This document shows positions 28,985-40,000 of a DNA stretch of 40,000 bases, one piece after another (the stretch's first letter is position 1; each line of letters begins with the position of its first letter). Location of the stretch: NCBI GenBank assembly GCA_905221605.1, contig CAJNDS010002682.1, forward strand, positions 50,001 through 90,000, in the 5' to 3' direction. Under the pieces are notes generated by a model. It saw only the letters and a list, made by a program, of their open reading frames with translations. It was not told where the DNA came from and ran no database searches. This DNA comes from Symbiodinium natans. Lineage: Eukaryota; Sar; Dinophyceae; Suessiales; Symbiodiniaceae. The translations under genes and the position numbers were made by a program.

Positions 28985-30519
28985 TGCCGGAGCGAGAAAC
29001 CCTAAACCCTAAACCCTAAACCCTAAACCCTAAACCCTAAACCCGAAACCCGAAACCCTAAACCCTAAACCCTACACCCTACATCCTGAACCCCTGGCAC
29101 GCCCGAAACCCCAGAATCAGTCAGGGCTTCTGCTTCGTGGTGGGGTCTACCGGCTCTTCGCACCTTGGATCTCAGGATTTAGGCATGAGGGTTTAGGGTT
29201 TAGGGTTCAGGGTTTAGGGTTTAAGGTTTAGGGTGCAGGGTAAAACCAGCTAGCTGTTCTTCTGCCTGTCTTAAAAAAGGTTTATGTGTCAGAGTTCAGG
29301 GCTGGTCTTTACGTGATGACCTGACTCCTTCAGGAACACTGTGTTGGAAGAACCTCCAGGTGGGGAGGGGCGGGGGGGGGGGAGGTTAGGGTTTGGGTTT
29401 GGGGTTTGGGGTTTAGGGTTTAGCTTGGGGTAAACGGCTTGGACTGTGGGCTTCCTCTTTATTATTGAGCTCTTCCTTTCTCTTTGTACTAAACCTAGGG
29501 TTTAGGGGACCTTCCAGCAAACCCGAAGTCGTAAATTCCGAAACCCGAACTCCTAAAACCCAAACTCTACAAGTGGAGCCAAGGTTGCTCCAAAGAGCTT
29601 GCATTGGCGACGACAACCCCTGGGCCAGGAGCTTCCCATCACAGACCCTAAGCCCAAAGCCCAAATCCTCTGCAATTTTTTATAGGGTTCTTAAGGGAGG
29701 GTTCGGGAACCTTGGGGTTATTGCCCCCTGTGAACCCCCGTTCCTTGCAATAATTTGGAGTTTAGGGTTTGGAGGGTTTTCGGGTTCGGGGCGACTATGG
29801 AAGAGCACCCTTTCATTTAGGAGACGTGGGCTCTAGGGCTTGCTTCGAAGTCACCAAACCCCGAAAAAACTGTTTGTATGTGGAGTTCACGGCTTTGACA
29901 CCCCCGCCCTGGAGCCCTGAACCCTCGGCCTTACTTCATACTGCTGCACGAAGCTGCTAGCGACTCAGCTTCCGACATGGGATTCTCCCAGCTGCCAGGG
30001 TTGAGGCGATTCAGGGTTTAGCGGGCTTTTTGGGCTTAGCCTAGGAAGGCCTCCAAGGGCCCCTTTTGGTCTTCATCAACGAGTAGTTATGTACCGTAAC
30101 AGGAACCCGGAGACTCTTATTCTTAAAGATCCATCCCCGTGCTCCTGCGTAGGAGCTGGGGTGAGCGACTGGCGCCTCGGCAGTGCGAAGCCCTGAGCCC
30201 TCTCTCCCTAAACCGTAAACCCTGAACCCAAAACCCTGGACCTCAAGATTCTGGACCCCGCCTTGGGTTAGCTCACAGCCCGGGCCGCCGAGAGGTGGAG
30301 GGTGAAGCCTCTGCACCTTGCCCTGCATGCGTTCCCGGCCACCCTAAACCCCAACTTTGAAACCCCAAAAACAGAAGCCCTCCCTTAACCCAGCACCCTA
30401 GCAGCCCAAACCCTCCCTCCTAAACCCTAAACCCTAAGCCCTAAATCCTAAACCCTAAACCCTAAACCCTAAACCCTAAACCCTAAACCCCACACCCTAA
30501 GCCCAAAAACCCTTAACAG
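28985..30519. other. Mixed telomere-like repeats and unassigned unique sequence
   Basis: CCCTAAA 28998-29075, TTTAGGG 29185-29240 and 29400-29420, CCCTAAA 30415-30490. The unique stretches 29420-30340 have several short open frames on both strands but none with clear protein character. Confidence 0.5.
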
Positions 30520-31557
30520 CCCGGAGGGAACCCCTCCGAGGTGGACGTGGGCTTCGCAGAGCACGGCAGCTGGGAGCCCCTCCCACGGGGCGGCGAAGGC
30601 GCGCTCTGGGGTTTGGTTTTTCGGGTCTGGGGATGACAAGGGGGCCTGGGCTTTGAGAGGGGTTTTTGGGGGGTCTAGGGTTTAGGGTTTAGGGTTTAAG
30701 GGTGGAGGTTTAGTTTCCGGTGATTAAGGGGGCTTGGGCTTCAGAGGTGTTCAGGGGGGGGGGGTCTGGGGCTTTTTGTTTGGTGTGTTTTGGGGTTTAG
30801 GGCTTCAGTTTTCTAGGGATTTAGAGATTTGGGTGTTTAGAGGAAAAGGTTTTAGGACTTGCGGGCTTTCGGGCTCGAAGCCAAACTCTGAGCCCTGGGT
30901 CGCAAGAATCCCGCCCTAAACCCTAAACCTCAGACCCTACACCCTGAAACCCCACAGATCCCCGAAACCCTGAACCTTAAAAGCCCTTCAGGCCCGCAAA
31001 ACCCCAAAACCCCAAAACCCCGAAACCCCGAAACCCCAAAACCCCAAAACCCCAAAACCCCTAAACCCTAAACCCCTAAACCCTAAACCCTGAACCCTAA
31101 ACCCTAGACCCTAGACCCTAAACCCTAGACCCTAAACCCTAGACCCTAAACCCTCAACCCCTAAACCCCAAACCGTCAGGTGATGGCACCCACGTGGCCG
31201 CCGCCGCCGGTGCCGGCGGCGTCTACGCCGTTGGCGGCCTCCAGAACGGCCGGCCGAGCTCGCAGGTGGGTTGGGGGTTTAGGGTTTAGGGTTTAGGGTG
31301 TAGGGTTTAGGGTTTAGGGTGTAGGGTTTAGGGTTTAGAGTTTAGGGTTTAGGGGTTGAAAGAAGAGTCAACACGAAACAGGTCAGGGTGGACACATCGG
31401 GGCTTCGGTACCCCTAAACCCGAAACCTTAAACCACAAACCCCAAACCCCAAACCCCAAACCCTCAACCCTGAACCCTAAACCCTAAATGGAAGCGCTCA
31501 GGGAAAACCCCAAGTCCAAAAGCCATAAACCCTTCGCCCCAAACTCAAAGCCAGCCC

Positions 31558-31589
<32 letters not shown>

Positions 31590-34500
31590 ATCCTCAACCC
31601 TCAATCCTCAACCCTCAACCCTCAACCCTAAACCCTAACCCCCAAACCCTAAACCCTGAACCCGAAACCTCAGAAAGAGCATCAAAGAGCCATTCTGCCC
31701 GAGACCCTAGACCAGGCACTGCGCCTGGACTTGTGCTCCGGTATATGGGAGGCACTTCCACGGCTGCCCACGCCCAGGCGTGGGGGTTTAGGGTTTAGGG
31801 TTCAGGGTTCAGGGTTTAGGGTTTAGGGTTTAGGGTTTAGGGTTTAGGGTTTAGTACTCCATGAGGCCGACACTCTCCAGCCCCTGTGCAAAAACATAGT
31901 CATGATGGTTGTCTGAACCCTGAACCATGAACCCTGAACCCTGAACCCTGAACCCTAATCCCTAAACCCTAAACCCTAAACCCTAAACCCTAAACCCTAA
32001 ACCCTAAACCCCCAGTCCCTGAATTGCAGACAACGGGCCAGGTTCGAGTGCGCCGCCGTCTTCGCCCAGAAGCAGCCAGAAGCCCAGAAGTCAGCAGGGG
32101 TCTTGGTTGAGGGCTCAAGCCCCAAACCCCAAACCCTAAACCCAAACCCTAACCCTAAACCCTAAACCCTAAACCCTAAACCCTAAACCCTAAACCCTAA
32201 ACCCTAAGCCCTAAGCCCTAAGCCCTAAGCCCTAAGCCCTAAGCCCCAAACCGCAAACCGCAAACCCCAAACCCTACCCCAATCGAGCTTCTGCTTGGAG
32301 GCCCACGGGTAGTAAAAGTCGCAGTTTCTGTGCCTTGAATAAGGGGGGAGCTCGCTCTTGAAGCGTCCACTTCGTAGGTTCATCCCTTGACCTCGGTTCC
32401 TTAGGCACCGTCTCAGTCTAAGCCCTAACCCCAAACCCCAAAGCTACGAAACTCCAAGCCTAGCAAGCCCTTCATCCTTAACCTACTGAGCCCTCAGCCC
32501 TGCACTTGCTAAGCCCTAAAACCTAAACCCGAAACCCTAAACCCTGAACCCGAAATCCTACACCCTAAAACCTGAACCCTGAACCCTAAACCCTAACCCT
32601 ATGCCCTGAACCCTAAACCCTGACCCTAAGCCCGAAAAGCCCTAAGCCCTAAACCTTAAACCTCAAAGCCCTGCACCTTCCAGGCTCATAGTTGCTGGTG
32701 GAGCCTCGGTAGCTGGCGAGGCAACCGATGTGGTGGAGGCCTTCATGCCCTGGGCAGGCCATTGCTTTGAAGGTTTTGGGTGGAGGGTTTTGAGGTTTGA
32801 GGGTTTAGGGTTCAGGGTTTAGGGGTTAGGGTTTAGACCTACCAAACTTACCAAAGCTACCCAAATCTACGAAACCTGCTGAACGTTAGAGTTTAGGGCT
32901 TGGGGCGGAGTCGGGTTTGTTTGGGGTGTAGGCTTAGGGTTCAGGGACGTTGGTTCCACGATTGCCACACTTGCTGTTGAACAGTGTCCGCCGCTCATGG
33001 TAACAAGTTTCAGATTTCTAAACCCCAAACCCTGAACCCCAAAACCGTAAACCTCAAACCCGAAATCCCAAACCCTAAACCCTAAACCCCAAACCCCAAA
33101 CCCTCCGCCCCAAGTCCTAAACCTAAACCCTAAACCTCAAAGGGGTACTTAGGGGGCTCTGGGGGTGTGTGCGGGGCCGCCTGGAGTGTGCAGGCAAGAA
33201 GGGCCAGTGGCGCAGCTTGCCGTCCTTGAGACAGCCGCGCTTCGCATTCGCGCTGGTGGCGGCTCCAGGCATCTTCCTCTTCAGGGTTTAGGGTTTAGGG
33301 TTTAGGGTTTAGGGTTAGGTTGAAGGGTTAAGGGTTACACTGACCTAGAAATTCTGGGACAAGCCTCCCATGAGCGTCATGTGCTCTCTGATGACTTTGC
33401 AGAGCCTGCTTGGAGGTTCTCAGGCAGGTCACAAACTTAACCAGTTTTTTTATCTCCAGTTATCCTACCTAGAACCTTACTTGCTTGCTCAAAAACTCCA
33501 AGTACCGTCCACGCACCAAACAGCCCCTAGGCCCTCAGGCCTCAGCCGAAAAACCTCAACCCTGCTTACAACTACTCATGACCCTCCAAGCAGGTTGTTT
33601 CTTTTACCTTAAGCTCTAAACACCAAACGCGAAACCCTAAACCCTAAAACCTAAACCCTAACCCCTAAACCCTAAACCCCAAGCCCTAAACCCCAAACCC
33701 TAAACCCTAAACCCTAAACCCTAAACCCTGAACCCTAAACCCTAAACCCTACCCTGGTGCCAGAGGCCCCTCGGGCCAAGCCCTCTACGCCATCGGTGGG
33801 CTCTACAGCAGCTTCACGCTCTCCACGGTGGACTCTTGTGGTTTAAGGCTTAGGGTTTAGGGTTTAGGGTTTAGGGACTCTTGGGCCTTAGCGGGGCTGG
33901 AAAGGAGTTGAGGATTGCGGCTTCGAAGCCCTAAGCTCTATAGCGCCCTTGACCCTAAACCCCAAACCCTAAACCCTAAACCACAGCCCCAAAACCCTAA
34001 ACCCCAAACCCTAAACCCACACCCCAAACCCTAAAACCCAAAACCCGAAGCCAGGAACGACTGGACCTCAACCAGCCATCTGCCTGGGAGCTGACCGAGT
34101 CCCTCCTGCCACTGGGCCATAATCCTGAACCCCTGCGTTTCCTAAGCGTAAACCGTTTAGGTGTTAGGGACCATTTCGGGTTTAGGGTTTGGGGTCGTTT
34201 AGGGTTTAGGGTTTAGGGTTTAGGGTTTAGGGCTAGAGTCCTCTAAGCTTGGGCTGCTAGGGTGCGAGAGGTTCCTGTGCAGCTCCATCTTCGGGTTGCC
34301 TTCCTCCCGCCTCAAGTCTCTGTGTCGGGCTCTGCCTGCAGCCTACTTTGGGGGTTCATTGGAAGTGGAGTTTTGGGGTTGAGGATTTTCGGGTGTTTCG
34401 GGTAGGTGCAACTGGGATTATAAAGTAGGTGCTGACCCTGAGCGCTTGACCTTCTGCTCCAAACCAAGACATCTCAACCGATGAGTGGCCCATGAGTTCG

Positions 34501-35699
34501 CCAGTCCGATCATAGATCGGTGGTGCAGCCAGTGTAGCCCGAGATTGCGTACGTCAGCTGATGCTTGCGGAACGTTGACGGCGCAGCACTTGCGGACCTG
34601 CAAGCCCTAAACTTGGATCATCTCTGCGCTTTCGGGTTAGGGGTTGGGCTTCAGGGTCCGACATCTTGCGCAGGCCCAGCGATTCTGCTTCAGAAGCCCG
34701 CCACCGAAAGCTCTGCAAACAAGCGCAAGCCTAAAACCTTAAACCCCTAAAATTTGGGATGTTCTCCTCAAAACTAATAGTCCTTAGTGGGACTATAATA
34801 GGGGGTACTATAATCCCTATTAAGGACTGTTAGTATAAGCGGTGACGTCCCAACCCTAAATCTTAAACCATGAAAATTCTCTTAGGCCCCAAAGCCATGA
34901 CCCCTAAACTTTAAGAAAATCGACTCGTCAGCACCGAGGCCTCAGACCCACAAGCGGAAACCTCAACACCATTAAAAAAACAGCTCTTACTCCCGCAAGC
35001 ATCAAGCCCCACAACAAATATCCCTAAACCCGAAACCCGAAACCCTGAACCCGAAACCCTGAACCCGAAACTCTGAACCCTGAACCCTGAACCCTGAACC
35101 CTAAACCCTAAACCCTAAACCCTAAACCCTAACCCCTAAACCCTAACCCCTAAACCCGAACCGAAAGCCCAGACCCATAAATCGCTTCGAGGCAGCCTCG
35201 CCACCACTGCGGTGCAGCGGCGGCGGCGGGGAAGGCCGACCCCAATCGCCCAACTCCACACCCTGAAACCCTAAACCCTTGCCCTAAACCCTAAACCCTA
35301 AACCCTAAACCCTAAACCCTAGCCCCAAACCCTAAACCCTAAACCCTAAACCCTAAGCCCTAAGCCCTAAGCCCTAAACCCTAAACCCTAAACCCTAAAC
35401 CCGAAACCCGAAACCCTAAACCCTAAACCCTAAACCCTAAACCCTAAACCCTAAACCCTAAGCTAGGTGAGGGGTCGCTTCCGTCGAGCGACAGATCCCG
35501 AACGCTAGCTCCGCCCCGCTACCTTCACCAAGCCTTTATGAAAAAGCAGTGGTGGGAATTGAGGGCGACAGCCCTAAACCCTAAAAGGCAGTGGTTTGGG
35601 TGGTGGCCTGTGAAAGCTCACAGCGGGTGGGAGAAAGGAACCCAGCACCAATGAAATTGTTGGATTACATTGAAATTAAACACCTTCGCGTGACATGCC

Positions 35700-35730
<31 letters not shown>

Positions 35731-37230
35731 CACCCCCTGGGTGTGTAGGGGCGCCATTTACACATGGGACTTACTGCCGCTGCGCGGCGAGACGCCCTAA
35801 CCCCTAAACCCTAAACCCTAAACCCTATAAAGCCTAAACCCTATAAAGCCTAAACCCTAAACCCTACGGAGCCCGAACCCTGAGCCCCCTCAACCCCGAA
35901 GAGGGCTTAGTTAAGGGTTTAGGAGCGGAGAGGGCTTGGGGTTTTGGGGTTGAGGGGGCGGGGTGGATAGGAGTGTCCAAGGAGAAAGCCCCTTAGCCTT
36001 GGCTTGAGGTCCAAAACCCCAAACCCTGAACCCTAAACCCTGAATCCCTGAACCCTAAACCCTAAACCCGAAACCCTAAACCCTAAACCCTAAACCCTAC
36101 ACCCGAATGCAGCTTTCGGAGCCGTGTCGGGTCAGCATCTGTAGGGTTCGGGCTTGAGGGCGGGGGGTATGGTTTGTCTGGTATGGGCATCTTTAAGAGA
36201 GAAGCGGCAACTTCAGGGGTTTAGGGCTCGGTGTTCATGCTTCAGCCAGGCTTACTTAGGGCCCTAAACCAGGCTTCAAGGGCTCTGGCCCGGGGTTGGT
36301 GGAGTTTGAGGGTGACCTTGGTGAACACCATAAACCCTAAACCCTAAACCCTAAACCCTAAACCCTAAACCCTAAACCCCAAACCCCAAACCCCAAGCCC
36401 AGATCTTCGTCTTTGGGGGTTGCAATGGCACCGATGCGACTCGGAGACCGATTGGAGACCGGCCCCCTAACCCGCAAATGCGGTATGAGCCGTGTTCGAA
36501 TTTTCTTCACTGAAATCCCAGCCTCAAAAAGCAAGAACAATGGGCTCTGCCCTATACCCGAAGTCCCAAGGCCCCCTGCAGGTGCATGAACGAGCAGCTG
36601 TATGTAGGGCTCGACGTCCCCCTCAAGCAAGGCTGCAACCAGTTTTTGTACGAGTTTCGGGCTCTGGGTTCAAGGTAGCCAGCTTTTCAGCTTTCGCTAT
36701 AGATACCCTACATCTAGCCCAGGTCTTGCTACCATGCCTCTCACTCCCCAGACCTCCCAAAAACCTCAAGACCTAACCTTCACAACACCCTCAATCCCGA
36801 AACCCCAAACCCCTCCCAATGTTTAAGGATTTAGGCCGGACGTTGCATGGTGGAGTCCAGCACATGGAACCCCCTCCCCTTTGGACCCTACTTATTTAGT
36901 TTAGGCTTTAAGCTTAGGGTTTTTAGGGCTCAGGGGTGATTTAGGGCTTCAGTGGTTTAGGGGTTATGTGTTTGGGTTTAGGGTTTAGGGTCTAGGGCTT
37001 GGGGTTTAGGGTTTTTGGGTTTAGGGTTTAACCCTAAGCCCTAAACCCTAAACCCAAAACCCTAAACCCTAAACCCTAAACCCTAAACCCTAAACCCTAA
37101 ACCGTTGAGGGCTTGAGCCGAGGCCCTGGAGCAGCCCGAGGCTTGGGACGCCTCCTCGGGCCTCTGGGCGCTGCTCCCGCGTGGCCCGCGGCTCTGGCCG
37201 CGGGCCGCCGCGGCGGCCCTGCGGCTCTGA
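30520..37230 (+). CDS. Kelch-repeat protein, about 15-exon gene (partial model)
   Basis: Proposed exons: 30520-30610, 31180-31265, 31716-31777, 32030-32071, 32684-32772, 33194-33285, 33403-33427, 33764-33827, 34055-34160, 34342-34364, 35196-35234, 36403-36491, 36522-36674, 36861-about 36900, 37123-37230. They alternate W-half blades (GSWEPLP, GIWEALPRLPTPR, GQWRSLPSLRQPRFAF, SAWELTE, EQWALPYTR, STWNPLP, GLWALLPRGPR) with GG-half blades (GVYAVGGLQNG, KLIVAGGASVAG, SLLGGSQ, QALYAIGGLYSS, AYFGGSLE, KIFVFGGCNG, EQLYVG). That is six to seven blades, the size of a complete kelch beta-propeller, a protein-interaction fold. Phases match across most joins. Mismatches around 33428-33763, 34365-35195 and 36900-37122 point to missed exons. 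The 30-base gap 36492-36521 contains an in-frame TGA and is too short for a usual intron. TGA at 37228 may be the true stop. N-terminus not found. Confidence 0.65.
30998..31061. repeat. 8-bp CCCCAAAA/CCCCGAAA array
   Basis: About eight units of an 8-mer derivative of the telomere-type repeat, lying in the acceptor half of the first kelch intron. Confidence 0.85.
32136..32255. repeat. CCCTAAA/CCCTAAG array
   Basis: Nearly pure CCCTAAA changing to CCCTAAG at its right end. Lies in the kelch intron 32072-32683. Confidence 0.9.
34753..34854. mobile_element. MITE-like hairpin element, copy 3
   Basis: Termini TTTGGGATGTTC and GACGTCCCAAC. Inner arms TAATAGTCCTTAGTGGGACT and CCCTATTAAGGACTGTTAG match the family at 3094 and 3698. 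Arms of about 40 bases, small centre. Located in a kelch-gene intron. Confidence 0.75.
35266..35462. repeat. CCCTAAA array
   Basis: Long, mostly pure CCCTAAA with CCCTAAG and CCCGAAA blocks. Lies in the kelch intron after the exon at 35196-35234. Confidence 0.9.
35688..35775. repeat. Poly-C dispersed repeat, copy 2
   Basis: ACATGCCG, a 29-C run (35701-35729), ACACCCCCTGGGTGTGT palindrome, AGGGGCGCCAT and ACATGGGA. Same architecture as 28876-28980 in the same orientation. Confidence 0.65.
36960..37102. repeat. Head-to-head TTTAGGG / CCCTAAA arrays
   Basis: TTTAGGG units to 37029 switch directly to CCCTAA units at 37030, giving an inverted repeat with essentially no spacer, in the intron before the last kelch exon. 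Confidence 0.85.
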
Positions 37231-37270
37231 GAGGGTTTAGGGTTTAGGGTTTAGGGTTTAGGGTTTAGGG
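37215..37270. repeat. TTTAGGG array after the last kelch exon
   Basis: Pure TTTAGGG units directly after the TGA at 37228. G-rich repeat following an exon is the pattern seen after donors elsewhere, so the exon may be internal rather than terminal. Confidence 0.85.
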
Positions 37271-40000
37271 TTTAGGGTTTGGGTGCTGAGGGTACTTAGG
37301 CTGCTGAGGGTACGGTTGCAGGGTCTAGGGTTTAGGGTTGATAGGGCTTAGGGTTTCGGGTTTGGGGTTTATGGCTTTATAGGCTTCCCTTTCAGGCTCC
37401 CTTGAATCTGCCTGGACTTTTGGAGAGTCTTTTGCGGCGAATGGGGTGCTGGGGACCACGGCGGCCTCCGCTTGGATGATTTGATTTATGGGATCCTATT
37501 TTTCTCCGCCCACCCTCACCGCGTTTTCAGGGTTGGACTGCCTATGGCGCCAAGTAGGGCTTGGCTGAAGGACCTCATTCTCGCATGTGGGTGGGGGGAT
37601 GGAATAGGATCCACTTAGCGTCGTAGTGGTGTTGAGGACGCCGGGTTAAACCTGCCGTTCCTGAACATCCGGCTGTGCAGCGCGCGCAGGCGGCGCCCAA
37701 AACGATCACTGCCATGGCGGGGGCTACGAGGGTTCAAGTTCTAAACCCTAAACCGTAAACCCTAAACCCTAAACCCTAAACCCTGAAGAGAGGTGTCTGG
37801 TGTTCAGCTTCTCTGCGCCAGGCAGTTCCCTGCTCAGCCGAGGCGCCGCCGCACGTTGCCTTTGCCCGGGCATGTGCATCTCAGTCTCCAAGCCCTAAAT
37901 CCTACACACGGAAGCCCGGAAGACCCAAAACCCCATCAATTTTTACATAATTTTTTTTATTCAAATTCACAATCTGGTTTTCTAACTCTAAATGTAATAA
38001 TAAAGCCCGCAAGCTCTGAGTCTCTAAGCCTCAGCCCATAGCTCCAGAGCGCAGTCAGGAACCATTGAGTGAGCTCGCCTCGCCAGGTGCTCCCCCCTCC
38101 GGCCGAGGTGCTGCCTGGGGTTCAGACGTTTGGAGTAAACCCGAACCCGGGCAAGGCAAATCCCATGGTTGCATGCGGCAGAAATTGCTACGGGTTCTTA
38201 GAAGGGAAGTGGGTAGTGCGGGTCCCTCCATAATCCCTCAACCTGAAAGGGTTTGGGGTTTGGGGTTGGATATTCCCCTAACTACTGCAAGAGCCAGCAA
38301 GCAGGATTCTGTGAGAAGCCGGAGATTGGAGCCTTGGATGTTGTTGTTAGACTCAGGGTTGCCGGAACCTGTTTGGAGTCACGTCTAATTCTCCCTGATT
38401 GTTGAAATGCAGGCGTTTTTTGGGGACGGCTGAACGTGAATTAGCTTACTCCCCTAGGCCCGAAACCCCACAACATACGAGTTAGAGTGGTTAAGTCGAC
38501 CAAAGTGCGCACGCGAAAAGCCGCTCGGTAAAGGAGCCTCTCGAGAAGACGGTGGTGAAGGCCGGGTGGTCTCTGAAGAGAAGCGTATGAGTATAGCTGA
38601 CATGCGTATGCTAGCGCCCGGTGTGGTTCGGGGCACACCAAACCCTTGACCCTAAACCCGAAACCCTGAACCCTAAACCCGAAGCCCTGAACTCTAAACC
38701 CTAAACCCTAATCAACCCTCGGCGAGAAAAAACCCTACTCCCTTGAAGGAGTTCGGGTTCAGGGCTTAGGGCTTAGGAAGCACAGGGTTCAGGGTGTAGG
38801 GTCTAAGGTTGAGGGTTTAGGGTTGAGGGTTTAGGTGCGAACTTCCAGCCGGTCTTGAACCAGCGGCTTCTACCTTCAGCTTAGATTCTAGGGAGGGGGC
38901 CACAAGAGTGATAATGGTACAGGGAGAGGCTGCTAAGGTGGTCGAAAAGTACGTCGCAGGTTTAAACAGCATCCCAGCGCCTCCGCATGGGGGAGCGGGG
39001 ATCCCTGGGTAGAGTTGCAAGTAGACTGAGAAGGGCACATTCTGGCTCTCCCACTCAATCACCCGAATCATGAAGCCCCCGGATCCTCCAAGTATGCCTA
39101 CCGAAACCCTCCAACCTCAACTCCACCCCGAAGTCCTAAAGGCCTTACTCCCAAAACCCAAAACCCGAAACCCAAAACCCAAAACCCAAAACCCTAAACC
39201 CTAACCTTAGGGTTGAGCGGTGAAAGCTCGTTAGACTGGCCCAGACAACCCTGAAGTCTTGCCTAGGGTTGCTGTGAGCCCTAATGGGTTCAGGGTTTAG
39301 GGTTTAGGGCTTAGGGTTTAGGGACATCGAAAGAAGGCGCCCGTAACCCCCCTACATCCTGAGCTGTAAGCTGATCCTCAGCTCCGAAAGACGGCACAGG
39401 TGAAGGGGGCGCTTGAGGCCACGCCGGCTCCACCTGCTGCAAAGGCAGGATTCGGTGGGCTCCCTGGAGACCCTAAGCCCGAAGCCGTAAACCCTCTAGA
39501 ATCCTAAGCCCTTGGCCCCAAGATTCTAAACCCTTAAACCCCCCAAGCCCCTAAACCCCTAAACCCCTCAACCCCCAAAACCCATAAACCCGTAAACCCG
39601 TAAACCCGTAAACCCGTAAACCCCTAAACCCCTAAACCCCTAAACCCCTAAACCCCTAAACCCCTAAACCCCTAAACCCCTAAACCCCTAACCCCTAAAC
39701 CCTCAACAGCTAGACCCCCGAATCCTCAACCCTATGTCGGCCTGCGGGGGGTGCCCCGCAATGGAGTTCAGGGTTTAGAGTTAGGGTTCCCAAACCCCGT
39801 GGTGATCCTTTGGGTTGAGGGTCGAAGGGGTTTAGGGTTTAGGGTGTAAGGTAACCCTGTCTGGGTTGAGGGTCTAGATGTGTCGAGGTGCGCGGGGTTG
39901 AGTGCAGCAAAAGTCTTGAGGTTGACTCCGGGAATGCGGCTCGAATCTCGAGCCCAAAACGCGGCTTAGGGTTTAGGGTTTAGGGTTGAGGGTTTAGGGT
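37271..40000. other. Telomere-like repeats with unassigned islands to the right edge
   Basis: C-rich repeats at 37740-37780, 38645-38710 and 39150-39200; (CCCGTAAA)n then (CCCCTAAA)n 8-mers at 39588-39700; TTTAGGG at 39290-39320 and 39965-40000. The unique stretches 37380-37740, 37790-38640 and 38830-39130 contain short open frames (longest + frame 38065-38388) that I cannot connect to any family. The minus strand near 38840-38870 has a T-arm-like GGTTCAAGACC. Confidence 0.45.

Noticed and set aside
38065-38388. 107-codon + strand ORF as a gene
   Set aside because: No recognisable domain, no neighbouring exon pattern, and codons do not look biased; kept only as an unassigned island.
38480-38500. 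tRNA A-box (TTAGAGTGGTTAAGTCGA)
   Set aside because: Resembles a D-arm, but no B box follows within tRNA distance.
38835-38910. tRNA gene on the minus strand
   Set aside because: A T-arm-like stem with GGTTCAAGACC is present, but no matching acceptor stem or A box is found at tRNA spacing; at most a tRNA-derived relic.

Overview
The window looks like nuclear DNA of a dinoflagellate. Telomere-type 7-mers (CCCTAAA/TTTAGGG) fill most non-coding sequence in both orientations. Short GC-rich exons are bounded by GT-AG and frequent GC-AG splice sites. A giant Ty1/copia element carries domains I associate with dinoflagellate copia polyproteins, and its LTR holds a partial match to the dinoflagellate spliced leader. 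Species cannot be named from the sequence.

Layout. 1-3.9 kb: telomere-like arrays with, between them, at least seven short exons that join into a PX (phosphoinositide-binding) domain. 4-6.6 kb: more arrays, two dispersed-repeat copies, a Lys/Glu-rich terminal exon (5121-5346), another exon (5854-5955) and a hairpin element abutting its donor. 6.9-9.86 kb: a 60-bp satellite, about 49-50 copies, each with a 7-bp inverted repeat. 10743-25615: a 14.9-kb copia-type LTR retrotransposon with two identical 107-bp LTRs and a 5-bp target duplication. 25.6-30.5 kb: repeats, a microsatellite, poly-C tracts and scattered exon-like islands. 30.5-37.2 kb: about 15 short exons on the + strand, each encoding half a kelch blade, with introns built largely of telomere-like repeats. 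37.2-40 kb: repeats and unassigned islands.

Two things stand out. First, in the better-supported introns of both split genes the G-rich repeat (TTTAGGG) tends to follow the donor and the C-rich repeat (CCCTAAA) tends to precede the acceptor, so the transcript could fold back on itself and bring the splice sites together. Second, the retrotransposon's second ORF is open for 4,174 codons. It fuses the Gag C-terminus, tandem CCCH zinc fingers, protease, a 2OG-Fe(II) dioxygenase-like domain, integrase, RT and RNase H to a C5-methyltransferase-like domain, and then to a 4.7-kb cassette with an SGNH-hydrolase-like domain, a Tpt1/KptA-like RNA 2'-phosphotransferase domain, a zinc ribbon and a Pro/Arg-rich tail. 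Gag and Pol are in different frames and the capsid region straddles the junction, implying +1 frameshifting.

Splice sites, domain assignments and the family parallels quoted were made by eye from motifs, reading frame and general knowledge. No search or alignment was run.
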